Shown piece after piece: positions 25,891 through 34,509 of a DNA stretch of 64,000 bases. Under the pieces are notes generated by a model. The model was not told the DNA's origin. It did no database searches and saw nothing but the letters and a program-made list of their open reading frames with translations. Where the stretch lies: positions 1-64,000 of the forward strand of contig NZ_JRWG01000012.1 of NCBI RefSeq assembly GCF_001573155.1. Direction: 5' to 3'. Source of the DNA: Aequorivita aquimaris. Lineage in GTDB: Bacteria > Bacteroidota > Bacteroidia > Flavobacteriales > Flavobacteriaceae. A program made the translations under genes and the position numbers. How positions within the stretch are numbered: the stretch's first letter is position 1; every line of letters starts with the position of its first letter.

Positions 25891-28538
25891 TTTCCCGTTT
25901 TCGTAGTATCGGTCTTCTTTTTCTTTCCGCTCAAAATGCCACCCAGCACGTCTTTTATAATTTGGGTATTCTGTTGTTGGGTAGTTTGCTGTTGGTTTGT
26001 ATTGGTATTCGTTTTAGTGGAATCTTGCTTGGTTCCCCCGCTTAAAATTCCTCCTAAAATATCCGTGCCCTGATTTATCAATTTGTCTTTTTGTTTTGCC
26101 AGCAACTGTTTGGTCAACGCATTGATGGCTGTTTCTGCGTTTAAAGAAACCTGCGGATTTGTAAATGTTCCTTTCAAGCCAATGGGCAATGCCACGCTCA
26201 TTGCATCAGCTTCCTGCGGGCTTAAATTTTGAAGCAATTTGGTAACATCACTGCCCAAATATTTTGCTGGCACGTCCATCGTTACATTGTAATCAATAGA
26301 TTTATCCAGCCCGTGCGTTCCGGCAACGGCAACATTGATTCCTTTTATATCAAAATCAAAAGGTTTCACTTCTATCTTTCCATTATTAAACGTAAAGTTC
26401 GTGCTTACATCGCGAAGGCTCAAACGATCCAAATTCAAAAATGAAACTTTATTACCCAAAGCCGCAAGTAAGGGAGCTTGTTGCGAATCCACTTCGGCAG
26501 TGATAATTTGGGCTAAGGCAGTGCCGGCAAGCGTGGAAAGTTTTGGCGAAAGATCGTTTGTAAGCTGTCCGGTCAACTCAAATTTTGTGTTTAGATTTCC
26601 GTGCAACGCCTTTGCTATCGGCACCAAAAATTGAAACATTTCAAGCTTTTCAAAGGATTGGTCAATATCAATTTTGCTCAAATCCAAAGCCATTGCGAAA
26701 GTAGGAGTTTCAGTTTTGGTTGAAACATTTCCCGAAAGCGCAATATTTCCGCCGAAAATATCGGAGGTGAAATTGCTGATCGTTATAGTTTCTTTTGCAA
26801 TCGCCGCAGTTCCTTTGGCATTTTTCAGTTCCAAATTGTCATAGATTACTTTATTCGCATTAAAATCTAAGGTGGCATCCAGAAAATCTGGAATTTTCAC
26901 AGTCTCCGAAGAAGTCGTTTTTTGGGAAGCAGTTCCTTTTTCTTTAGAATTATTTTCCGAAGCGGAATCTTCCGAAGCCATAAAATCATTCACGTTAAAA
27001 GTATTTGATTGTACTGCGAAGCGTCCTTTCAAATCCTGTTTGCTCATCAAAAATGGGATGAGATTCTGTATGTTGCCCGAAGCCTTAATATCGGTTTGAC
27101 CCGTTTTCGCGTTTAGTTCTTTTAGCGTAATGGTGCCGGGCTGCATGGTGAGGTTGGCATTGACCACCTTCAATTCGTTTTTAAAACCTGCGTCGTAATT
27201 AAAATTGGTAAGGCTTGCCGTTCCGCGGGCGTCAATTTGGTCGTATCGCTCCTTCTCAACCGATTCCATATCGAAATTTGCGATAACATCTGCTTTAAAA
27301 ATCCCGCTGAGTTTTTGTTCCATTTCAACGGGCAGCACTTTTTCAATATTTGCCAAATTCAACGTTCCCTGCATTTCCATATTCACCAATGGATTTTCGG
27401 TCATATTCTTGATGCTTCCGTTCATTCGGAAAGGTTCGTTGTCAATTCTAAATGTCAATTTTGGAATGTTGAGGTAGGTGTCTTTTAGCAAACCTGTTTC
27501 ATTTATCAACTGTGCGTCGATAGTAATATTGTCAACGGTTTTCGGCAAATCAGGATATTTAAAGGAAGCATTTTCACTCGCTATTTTTATATCCATCGTT
27601 GGTATGTGCGTGCTGTCCACAATTCCTTTCAGCATACCATTTACGGTGAAATTTCCCGTGGTTTTTACATCGTTAATTTGCTTTACGTAGGTTTCGGGGA
27701 TTACGGCCAAAAAGTTTTTAAAATCTGAGGACGGCGTTTTAAAAGTAAGGTTCACTTCGTTATTGGTTTCGTTTACTTTTACGTAACCGTCAAAGGTGAG
27801 TGGCAGTTCGTTGATTTTGGCCTCGTTTTCAAGGAAGGTATATTTTTGGTTTTTTAAATCGAGTTTAAAGATTGCGTCGAGGGAAATTCTGTTTTTGGTC
27901 AAATATTCGGTGCTGTCAATTTTAAAAGAAGCGAATGCTTCAGTCTTTGTGTCCAGATTGCTTATTTCCTGTGAAAGGTCGCCACTGCCCTCGTGCTGCA
28001 CTTCGGTGAGCATCAAATAGGTATTTGTGGCCTCGTCCAAATAATTGATGCGCGAATTGGTTATTTCATAATTTTTCAAATCAAAAGTGAAGCCGCCAGC
28101 GCTCTCTTCCCCTTCGGTGACTGCGGGCGCGTCATCTTTTACGGCAATGTCGTAATTTGCATTTCCCAGGGAGTCAATCTTAATATTCACGAAAGCTTCG
28201 TCAATTTTCACTTCGTCAACTTTTATGGCTTCATTGCTTTTTTTGAAAAGCTGCATAATTCCCATATCCAGTGAAAGCGTCTTGCCGCTCGCCAGCGTAT
28301 CGCCCTCAAAAGGTGCTTTGTTGATTACGCTGAAATTTTTTAGTTGCAGCGATGCATCGGGAAAACTGCTGAAAAGGCTCAAGTCAAGATCTTCCCAAGC
28401 CACGGTGGCGTTGAGGTTTTCGTTGATGGTTCGCTTCAGCATTTTTTCAAGGCTTCCCTTAAAAATGAAAGGAGCCGCGATCAGCAATAGAATTAAAATT
28501 CCGAGAATAATCCCTATTATTTTGAGTGCTTTCTTCAT
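25887..28538 (-). CDS. AsmA family inner membrane-anchored protein
   Basis: 883 residues. One N-terminal transmembrane helix (about 6-27, IIGIILGILILLLIAAPFIF), then a long repetitive beta-strand periplasmic region typical of the AsmA/TamB/YhdP superfamily: the N-terminal VAWEDLDLSLFSSFPDASLQLKN signature and an AsmA C-terminal module (about 560-800). The last ~60 residues are low complexity (T/N/Q-rich with a KKKKTDTTKTGN end). Recent work on this superfamily supports a role in phospholipid transport between membranes, which is the best guess here. It is convergent with DUF2797 (4-base overlap) and divergent from folK. Confidence 0.9.
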   Translation of the reverse strand: MKKALKIIGIILGILILLLIAAPFIFKGSLEKMLKRTINENLNATVAWEDLDLSLFSSFPDASLQLKNFSVINKAPFEGDTLASGKTLSLDMGIMQLFKKSNEAIKVDEVKIDEAFVNIKIDSLGNANYDIAVKDDAPAVTEGEESAGGFTFDLKNYEITNSRINYLDEATNTYLMLTEVQHEGSGDLSQEISNLDTKTEAFASFKIDSTEYLTKNRISLDAIFKLDLKNQKYTFLENEAKINELPLTFDGYVKVNETNNEVNLTFKTPSSDFKNFLAVIPETYVKQINDVKTTGNFTVNGMLKGIVDSTHIPTMDIKIASENASFKYPDLPKTVDNITIDAQLINETGLLKDTYLNIPKLTFRIDNEPFRMNGSIKNMTENPLVNMEMQGTLNLANIEKVLPVEMEQKLSGIFKADVIANFDMESVEKERYDQIDARGTASLTNFNYDAGFKNELKVVNANLTMQPGTITLKELNAKTGQTDIKASGNIQNLIPFLMSKQDLKGRFAVQSNTFNVNDFMASEDSASENNSKEKGTASQKTTSSETVKIPDFLDATLDFNANKVIYDNLELKNAKGTAAIAKETITISNFTSDIFGGNIALSGNVSTKTETPTFAMALDLSKIDIDQSFEKLEMFQFLVPIAKALHGNLNTKFELTGQLTNDLSPKLSTLAGTALAQIITAEVDSQQAPLLAALGNKVSFLNLDRLSLRDVSTNFTFNNGKIEVKPFDFDIKGINVAVAGTHGLDKSIDYNVTMDVPAKYLGSDVTKLLQNLSPQEADAMSVALPIGLKGTFTNPQVSLNAETAINALTKQLLAKQKDKLINQGTDILGGILSGGTKQDSTKTNTNTNQQQTTQQQNTQIIKDVLGGILSGKKKKTDTTKTGN

Positions 28539-28679
28539 AAAAAATTTGAAAATTTCTTTTGTGATAATTCCTTTGGAAACAGCTTATTAAAAAGCGGCAT
28601 TTCCGTAAAATTTATATCTACGCACAAATTTACTTGGTAGTCTTTTTCTTTTCCTTAATTTCGTCTTAAATGTTAAAAT

Positions 28680-29816
28680 TTGAATCCATTGCAACCCCTG
28701 CATAACGTATATCTCTCGCTTGGCAGCAATATGGGCAACCGTTTTGAGCATCTTCAGAATGCGGTGAATGCGCTTTTTGAAGAGGTGGGAAGCATTGTGA
28801 AAATTTCCTCGGTTTATGAAACCCCGGCAATGGGTTTTGAGGGCGACCCTTTTTTGAACTGCGCTGTTTGGCTGCAAACGGACATGAAACCGTCCAAGGT
28901 TTTAAAGTCTATTTTGGATATTGAAAAAAAAATGGGGCGCAAGCGAAATGTTTCAAAAACCTATACCTCACGTCCTATTGACATCGATATTATTTTTATT
29001 GATGGGGAAATTTTACAGACCGAAAAATTGATAGTTCCCCATCCCGAAATGCAAAACCGAAAGTTCGTGCTCCAGCCCTTGGCAGAAATAAATCCAGAAT
29101 TGATCCATCCCATTTCGAATAAAAAAATTATAAAGCTTTTGGCTGAAACAGCCGATAAAAGCCTGCTTCAAAAGCAATCCAAATGGCTCAGCAGCCCGAT
29201 GAAGTTTTATAACATTTCACAATATAATTACATCGCCATTGAAGGAAATATCGGGGCTGGCAAAACGAGCTTGGCTACAAAAATTGCAAACGACTTTAAC
29301 GCCAAATTGATACTGGAGCGTTTTAAGGACAATCCATTTCTGCCAAAATTCTACGAAGACGCCGCACGTTACGCCTTCCCTTTGGAAATGTCCTTTCTGG
29401 CCGATCGCTATCAGCAATTGGTTGACGATATTACACAGTTCGATCTTTTTAAAGAATCGGTAATTGCAGATTATGACGTAAACAAATCGTTGATTTTTGC
29501 AAGCATCACCCTGCCCGAGGAGGAATATGCGCTTTACAAAAAGCTTTTTCAGGTAATGCACAAAGATGTGCCCAAACCGGATAGGTATATCTATTTGTAC
29601 CAAAATACGGAGCGTTTGCTGGAAAATATAAAGAAGCGCGGCCGCAAATATGAGCAGAGCATTGAGGCTGCCTATCTGCAAAAACTGAACACGGGGTATT
29701 TGGAATTCATAAAAAACCAACATTCCGAAAATATTAAGATCATCGATATTTCAGAAATGGATTTTTTGAAGAACCGGGGAGATTATTTGAGGATTTTGGA
29801 GGAAATTGTTTCCTAA
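28680..29816 (+). CDS. FolK (HPPK) - deoxynucleoside kinase fusion protein
   Basis: 378 residues with two enzyme domains. Residues ~8-160 are 6-hydroxymethyl-7,8-dihydropterin pyrophosphokinase of folate synthesis: VYLSLGSNMGNR, ETPAMGFEGDPFLN and the SRPIDIDIIFIDGE motif. Residues ~180-378 are a deoxynucleoside kinase: P-loop EGNIGAGKTSL, FLADRYQQL (the DR pair) and LID arginines in KKRGRKYEQS. The fusion joins folate supply with nucleotide salvage and, as I recall, is frequent in Bacteroidota. The start is odd: an in-frame stop lies at 28674-28676 and no ATG comes before the conserved VYLSLGSN, so TTG at 28680 is the best start; a one-base indel in the AAAA run at 28675-28678 would instead join ATG 28670. 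Confidence 0.88.
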   Translation: MNPLQPLHNVYLSLGSNMGNRFEHLQNAVNALFEEVGSIVKISSVYETPAMGFEGDPFLNCAVWLQTDMKPSKVLKSILDIEKKMGRKRNVSKTYTSRPIDIDIIFIDGEILQTEKLIVPHPEMQNRKFVLQPLAEINPELIHPISNKKIIKLLAETADKSLLQKQSKWLSSPMKFYNISQYNYIAIEGNIGAGKTSLATKIANDFNAKLILERFKDNPFLPKFYEDAARYAFPLEMSFLADRYQQLVDDITQFDLFKESVIADYDVNKSLIFASITLPEEEYALYKKLFQVMHKDVPKPDRYIYLYQNTERLLENIKKRGRKYEQSIEAAYLQKLNTGYLEFIKNQHSENIKIIDISEMDFLKNRGDYLRILEEIVS

Positions 29817-29893
29817 GAAAACAGGAGTTGCCAATTGCAACTTATCCTTATTTTACAGCAAATTGAAAACTGCGACTGCCTACTAAATTTGCT

Positions 29894-29901
29894 TACCTTT
29901 G
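29894..29901 (+). promoter_or_regulatory. Candidate -7 promoter element upstream of the pseudouridine synthase-like gene
   Basis: TACCTTTG matches TAnnTTTG, 13 bases before the ATG at 29915. No TTG is found at 17-23 bases upstream. Confidence 0.5.
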
Positions 29902-29914
29902 CAAAAAATTAAAG

Positions 29915-30844
29915 ATGAGCGCACAAGACAATTACGATAAAGGAAGAAGTTCCAACAAGCAGGGGAAAAATGCACGAAAGAAAAGTATGGCTCGTGGAAA
30001 TGCTCCATTGAAATCTGAGAGCCCAAAGAAAAATACCGGAAGGCAGCAAGACCCCGCGAAACCTAAGTTGAAATTTGATAAAACTGGAAAGGAAATTGGC
30101 CGCAGGGAGAAGCCTGTTAGGGAGGTAAAAAAGAGCAATCCCGAAGATGGAATCCGCCTAAATAAATATATTGCGAACAGTGGCGTATGTTCCCGCCGCG
30201 AGGCCGACACTTACATTGCCACAGGTTTGGTTACCGTCAACGGAAAAATTGTCAACGAGATGGGCTACAAGGTCCAATTAACCGATGACGTACGCTTTGA
30301 TGGTCGTCGATTAAATCCAGAGCCCAATACTTACATATTGCTGAACAAACCAAAAGGTTTCGCCACAACCGATAGCAATGCAAAGGGAATGACCGTAATG
30401 GATTTGGTAGCAAACGCTACCACTGCCAAAATAAAACCTTTCGGCCGTTTGGGCAGGAATGCAACTGGACTTTTATTGTTCACGAATGACGATGAGTTTG
30501 TTCAGAAGTTTACCAAAAAAGGTATTCCGAGGTTATTTCATATAGAACTTGACAAAAATCTTAAAGCAGAGCATCTTAAAAAAATAAAGGAAGGTTTTAC
30601 CATTGAAGGAAAGGAAATTACTGTTGAGGAAATAAGTTATGTTGATAATTCACCCAAAAGCGAGATAGGCTTAAAGATAAAACATACCGGAAACAGCATC
30701 ATTCGCACCATTTTTGAACATTTGGGATATGACGTAGTCCGCGTGGATTGTGTTACCCTGGGCCCATTGACCAAAAAGGATTTGCCACGGGGCCGCTGGA
30801 GAACACTTACCGAAAAGGAACTCAACATGTTCAGCATGATTTAA
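29915..30844 (+). CDS. RsuA/RluB-family pseudouridine synthase homologue lacking the catalytic Asp
   Basis: 309 residues. A basic, low-complexity N-terminal extension (~75 residues, Lys/Arg/Gly-rich) precedes an S4 RNA-binding domain (RLNKYIANSGVCSRREADTYI) and the RsuA/RluB/E/F catalytic fold (LLNKPKGFATT ... GLLLFTNDDEF ... RTIFEHLGYDVVRVDCVTLGPL ... LPRGRWRTLTEKE). In this family the active-site motif is GRLDxxTxG, whose Asp attacks the uridine. Here it reads GRLGRNATG: residue 180 is Gly (GGC at 30452-30454). Either this is a non-catalytic RNA-binding relative or another residue acts. The frame is intact and family features around the site are well kept, so simple decay is unlikely. Confidence 0.85.
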   Translation: MSAQDNYDKGRSSNKQGKNARKKSMARGNAPLKSESPKKNTGRQQDPAKPKLKFDKTGKEIGRREKPVREVKKSNPEDGIRLNKYIANSGVCSRREADTYIATGLVTVNGKIVNEMGYKVQLTDDVRFDGRRLNPEPNTYILLNKPKGFATTDSNAKGMTVMDLVANATTAKIKPFGRLGRNATGLLLFTNDDEFVQKFTKKGIPRLFHIELDKNLKAEHLKKIKEGFTIEGKEITVEEISYVDNSPKSEIGLKIKHTGNSIIRTIFEHLGYDVVRVDCVTLGPLTKKDLPRGRWRTLTEKELNMFSMI

Positions 30845-31153
30845 TGCGAACGAAAAATTACTGTCTAATATAAATTATTGGAATTTTTTTGGCACTTTTG
30901 TATTGTAAATATTTTAACAGCTAGTATTTTTTGAAATGGTTGGTTTTTGAAAATTTCAGAAACACAAATTCTAAATGGACAACACATTTTTACTTCCAGC
31001 AGCTGCCTTGCAGCATATTATAGGCATTAGTCCCACTTTAAAAGCTATGCCTATTCGCAGTTAAACTTCAAGTTAATTTTTTGTTATACCCTCCTTTTTC
31101 CAGGGAATACGCGACAAGAATTTTTAATTTACCCCTTCAACCAAAAAGATAAA
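30845..31153 (+). other. Long leader/intergenic region before the arginine decarboxylase gene
   Basis: This 309-base gap holds a 29-codon ORF (30975-31064) and about 90 bases of untranslated DNA before the speA ATG. A CACTTTTG (30893-30900) resembles a -7 box but lacks the leading TA. I see no tRNA, obvious riboswitch fold or terminator with a T-run in it. Confidence 0.5.
30975..31064 (+). CDS. Candidate short ORF (29 aa) in the leader of the polyamine operon
   Basis: ATG at 30975, stop TAA at 31062. The peptide begins MDNTFLLPAAALQHIIGI and ends LKAMPIRS. It stands 89 bases upstream of the arginine decarboxylase start with no other gene in the gap. It could be a regulatory leader peptide, an independent small protein, or a chance ORF. 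I see no signal peptide or membrane helix, and no strong alternating terminator/antiterminator structure by eye. Confidence 0.4.
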   Translation: MDNTFLLPAAALQHIIGISPTLKAMPIRS

Positions 31154-32551
31154 ATGAATACCAAATACATAGATTTAATTAACCAAACGTATTATTTTCC
31201 GCAGGAAGAATTTCGTTTGGGCGATAACGGGCTTGAATTTCACGGTGTAGATTTAATGGGGCTCGTAGAGCAATATGGCGCACCACTTAAATTTACCTAT
31301 CTCCCGAAAATTTCAGAAAATATAAACTTGGCAAAAAAGTGGTTTGCCGAGGCTATTGAAAAGAACAACTACAAAGGCACTTACAACTACTGCTATTGCA
31401 CAAAAAGTTCGCATTTTAAGCACGTTTTGAACGAAGCCTTAAAAAACGATATTCATATTGAAACCTCTTCGGCCTTTGATATTGACATCGTGGAGCGTTT
31501 AAAGAAAACAGGAAAAGTAACCGACAAAACCTATGTAATTTGCAACGGTTTCAAACGCGAGCGTTATATAGAAAACATAGCCAGGTTAATCAATAATGGT
31601 CACGAAAACTGTATCCCGATTATTGATAATTACGAGGAAATAGAATTACTGTCAGATAGCATTGAAAATCATTTTAATGTAGGTATCCGTATCGCTTCCG
31701 AAGAAGAACCAAAGTTTGAATTTTATACTTCCAGATTGGGGATTGGCTATAAAAACATCATCCCTTTTTATGAAGAACAGATAAAAAATAATGAACGCGT
31801 TGATCTAAAAATGCTGCATTTCTTCATTAACACGGGCATTCGCGACACGGCGTATTACTGGAACGAATTGGTAAAATGTTTAAAAGTATATGTTCGTCTA
31901 AAAAAGATCTGTCCATCGTTGGATAGTTTGAATATTGGCGGGGGTTTTCCGATAAAAAACTCCTTGGCCTTTGAGTACGATTATCAATATATGGTCAATG
32001 AAATATTGAACCAAATAAATATAACCTGTGCGGAAGCTGAGGTACCAGTGCCGCATATTTTTACCGAATTTGGAAGTTTCACTGTGGGCGAAAGCGGGGG
32101 TGCCATTTACGAAATTTTGTACCAGAAACAACAGAACGACCGCGAGAAGTGGAATATGATAAATTCTTCGTTCATCACAACTTTGCCAGACACTTGGGCT
32201 ATCAGCAAACGTTTCATCATGCTCGCCATTAATCGTTGGCACGATGAATATGAAAGAGTGCTATTGGGTGGGCTGACTTGTGACAGTGATGATTATTACA
32301 ACAGCGAGCAAAACATGGCGGCTATTTATTTGCCAAAATTCAGAAAGGAAAAACCTTTGTATATTGGCTTCTTTAATACAGGGGCTTATCAAGAGACCAT
32401 TGGGGGCTTTGGAGGTTTGCAGCACTGCTTGATTCCTTCGCCGAAACATATTTTGATTGACAGAGATAAAAACAATAAAATAACAACCGAACTTTTTTCA
32501 GAACAACAAACAAGCGAGCAATTGCTAAACATTTTAGGTTATGAGCACTAA
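31154..32551 (+). CDS. speA: Arginine decarboxylase (fold type III PLP enzyme)
   Basis: 465 residues of the alanine racemase-fold decarboxylase group in the short Bacteroidota form, lacking the large insertions of E. coli SpeA. The PLP lysine is Lys84 in YCTKSSH; other family marks are SLNIGGGFP (phosphate loop), FTEFGSFTVGESG, and the active-site Cys in LGGLTCDSDD. It converts arginine to agmatine and CO2. The next gene, agmatinase, starts within its last 11 bases, and a deoxyhypusine synthase-like gene follows with a second 11-base overlap, which strongly supports an arginine-to-polyamine operon. The exact amino acid specificity (arginine rather than another diamine precursor) is inferred from family and context. 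Confidence 0.88.
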   Translation: MNTKYIDLINQTYYFPQEEFRLGDNGLEFHGVDLMGLVEQYGAPLKFTYLPKISENINLAKKWFAEAIEKNNYKGTYNYCYCTKSSHFKHVLNEALKNDIHIETSSAFDIDIVERLKKTGKVTDKTYVICNGFKRERYIENIARLINNGHENCIPIIDNYEEIELLSDSIENHFNVGIRIASEEEPKFEFYTSRLGIGYKNIIPFYEEQIKNNERVDLKMLHFFINTGIRDTAYYWNELVKCLKVYVRLKKICPSLDSLNIGGGFPIKNSLAFEYDYQYMVNEILNQINITCAEAEVPVPHIFTEFGSFTVGESGGAIYEILYQKQQNDREKWNMINSSFITTLPDTWAISKRFIMLAINRWHDEYERVLLGGLTCDSDDYYNSEQNMAAIYLPKFRKEKPLYIGFFNTGAYQETIGGFGGLQHCLIPSPKHILIDRDKNNKITTELFSEQQTSEQLLNILGYEH

Positions 32552-33476
32552 GACGTACGCAGGCATCCCGCAAAAATATGCGGCCCTAGAAACATCAAAA
32601 ATTGTATTAATCCCGGTTCCTTATGATGGAACCAGCACTTGGCAAAAAGGTGCAGACAAAGGTCCCGAAGCATTTTTGGACGCTTCCGAAAATATGGAAC
32701 TGTATGATATTGAAACCCAAACAGAGGTTTATAAACAAGGGGTCTATCTTGCCGATGCAATTACTGAAAACTCCTCTCCGGAAGCCGTAGTTTCCGAAGT
32801 ACACAAAGTAACCAAGGATTACATTAAAAGAAATAAGTTTGTAACCATTTTTGGTGGTGAGCACAGTATTTCCATAGGTACAATTAGAGCTTTCAATGAG
32901 TGTTTTGACAATTTAACTGTGCTTCATATTGATGCCCACGCCGATTTGCGCAAGGAATTCCACGGAAGTAAATGCAACCACGCGTGCGCAGTCTATGAAG
33001 CAAGCCAGACCACAAATTTAGTGCAGGTAGGTATTAGAAGTATGGATGTTGCAGAGACTACCGTAATGGATGAAGAAAAAGTATTTTTTGCCCACGATAT
33101 GGCAAAGGATGAATACTGGATGGATAAAGTTATTGAAGCTTTGGGCGACAATGTTTTCATCACTTTTGATTTGGATGCCTTGGATCCTTCAATTTTGCCA
33201 TCAACGGGAACTCCGGAGCCAGGCGGACTATTTTGGTACGAAACCCTGGATTTTCTAAAGCAGGTTTTTGATGAAAGAAATGTGGTAGGTTTTGACATTG
33301 TAGAGCTTTGTCCAAATCCTGAAGAAAGAGCCTCTGATTTTGTAGCTGCAAAGCTTTACTACAAAATGTTGACCTACAAATTTGCAGGCACGGACGAAGA
33401 AGACGAATACGAAAGCAATTTTAACGAAACCAAAAAAGGCATTTCAAAATTTAATACAGAAGAAGATGAGTACTAG
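32541..33476 (+). CDS. speB: Agmatinase family protein
   Basis: 311 residues of the ureohydrolase family with all binuclear manganese ligands: His in TIFGGEHSIS, Asp/His/Asp in HIDAHADLR, and Asp/Asp in TFDLDALDPSILPSTGTPEPGG. It hydrolyses agmatine to putrescine and urea, directly following arginine decarboxylase. The C-terminus has an acidic tail (GTDEEDEYESNFNE...). It overlaps speA by 11 bases and the deoxyhypusine synthase-like gene by 11 bases. The intact ligands contrast with the degenerate ureohydrolase homologue at 54507-55670. Confidence 0.9.
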   Translation: MSTKTYAGIPQKYAALETSKIVLIPVPYDGTSTWQKGADKGPEAFLDASENMELYDIETQTEVYKQGVYLADAITENSSPEAVVSEVHKVTKDYIKRNKFVTIFGGEHSISIGTIRAFNECFDNLTVLHIDAHADLRKEFHGSKCNHACAVYEASQTTNLVQVGIRSMDVAETTVMDEEKVFFAHDMAKDEYWMDKVIEALGDNVFITFDLDALDPSILPSTGTPEPGGLFWYETLDFLKQVFDERNVVGFDIVELCPNPEERASDFVAAKLYYKMLTYKFAGTDEEDEYESNFNETKKGISKFNTEEDEY

Positions 33477-34443
33477 CAAAGGATCTATTTCCCAATTTAT
33501 TGAAAAATATTATCTACACTTTAATGCCGCCGCCCTTGTGGATGCCGCAAAAGGTTATGAAGCACAGTTGAACCAAGGTTCAAAAATGCTCGTTTCCCTT
33601 GCCGGTGCTATGAGTACTGCTGAATTGGGAAAGATTTTTGCCGAAATGATCCGTCAGGATAAAGTGCATATCATCTCTTGTACTGGCGCAAACCTTGAGG
33701 AAGATATTATGAATCTCGTGGCGCATAGCCATTACGAGCGTGTACCGCATTACCGCGATTTAACACCACAGGACGAGTGGGATTTGCTTGAAAGAGGAAT
33801 GAACCGCGTAACGGATACTTGTATCCCCGAAGAAGAAGCTTTCCGAAGAATCCAAAAGCACATTGTAAAACTGTGGAAAGAGGCTGAAGCAAAGGGGGAA
33901 CGCTACCTTCCGCACGAATATATGTATAAACTTCTTTTGAGTGGCGTGATGGAAGAACATTACGAAATAGATTTAAAGGATTCGTGGATGTACGCCGCTG
34001 CCGAAAAGAATCTGCCAATAATCTGCCCAGGGTGGGAAGATAGCACCATGGGGAATATCTTTGCCAGCTACGTTTTAAAAGGCGAATTGAAAGCTTCAAC
34101 CATGAAAAGCGGCATTGAGTATATGACCTTCCTTGCCGATTGGTACACTGAGAATTCGAAAAAAGGAATCGGTTTCTTCCAGATTGGCGGTGGAATTGCG
34201 GGAGATTTCCCAATCTGTGTGGTTCCGATGCTTTATCAGGATATGGAAAGAACCGACACTCCGTTTTGGAGTTACTTCTGCCAAATCAGTGATTCTACAA
34301 CCAGTTTTGGAAGTTATTCGGGCGCAGTTCCCAATGAAAAGATTACATGGGGCAAATTGGATATGGATACTCCTAAATTTATTATAGAAAGTGACGCCAC
34401 CATTGTGGCACCGTTAATTTTTGCTTATCTGCTTGATATGTAA
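33466..34443 (+). CDS. Deoxyhypusine synthase family protein (possible homospermidine/polyamine synthase)
   Basis: 325 residues from ATG 33466 (MSTSKGSISQFIEKYY). The upstream in-frame start at 33382 would overlap speB by 95 bases and is unlikely. DHS-family features: MLVSLAGAMSTAELGKI (NAD-binding), SCTGANLEEDIMNL, PIICPGWEDSTMGN, and the active-site lysine Lys297 in KITWGKLD that forms the imine with the aminobutyl group. In eukaryotes and archaea DHS modifies eIF5A, which bacteria lack; bacterial homologues have been linked to homospermidine synthesis. Third gene of the speA-speB operon, so a NAD-dependent aminobutyl transfer from a polyamine is likely. The product is uncertain. Confidence 0.87.
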   Translation: MSTSKGSISQFIEKYYLHFNAAALVDAAKGYEAQLNQGSKMLVSLAGAMSTAELGKIFAEMIRQDKVHIISCTGANLEEDIMNLVAHSHYERVPHYRDLTPQDEWDLLERGMNRVTDTCIPEEEAFRRIQKHIVKLWKEAEAKGERYLPHEYMYKLLLSGVMEEHYEIDLKDSWMYAAAEKNLPIICPGWEDSTMGNIFASYVLKGELKASTMKSGIEYMTFLADWYTENSKKGIGFFQIGGGIAGDFPICVVPMLYQDMERTDTPFWSYFCQISDSTTSFGSYSGAVPNEKITWGKLDMDTPKFIIESDATIVAPLIFAYLLDM

Positions 34444-34471
34444 AAAATTGCGTTAAATGTTTTTTAACCCC

Positions 34472-34502
34472 AGACAAATGTCTTAAATTTGTAGACAAAT
34501 GT
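34472..34502 (+). promoter_or_regulatory. Candidate promoter and autoregulatory operator of the Xre-RES module
   Basis: Two copies of AGACAAATGT (34472-34481 and 34493-34502) are spaced 21 bases, about two helical turns, and flank TAAATTTG (34484-34491), a match to the -7 consensus TAnnTTTG. The first copy contains the inverted repeat GACA-AA-TGTC; ATTTGT/ACAAAT around 34487-34500 is another. The placement fits repression by the antitoxin encoded 8 bases downstream. Confidence 0.6.
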
Positions 34503-34509
34503 ATTTATT

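Noticed and set aside
28670-28705. 11-codon ORF MLKFESIATPA before folK
   Set aside because: Too short to support as a gene; better explained by the start-site/indel question at folK.
31065-31153. Riboswitch before speA
   Set aside because: I could not find a conserved riboswitch core by eye; only the upstream short ORF is distinctive.
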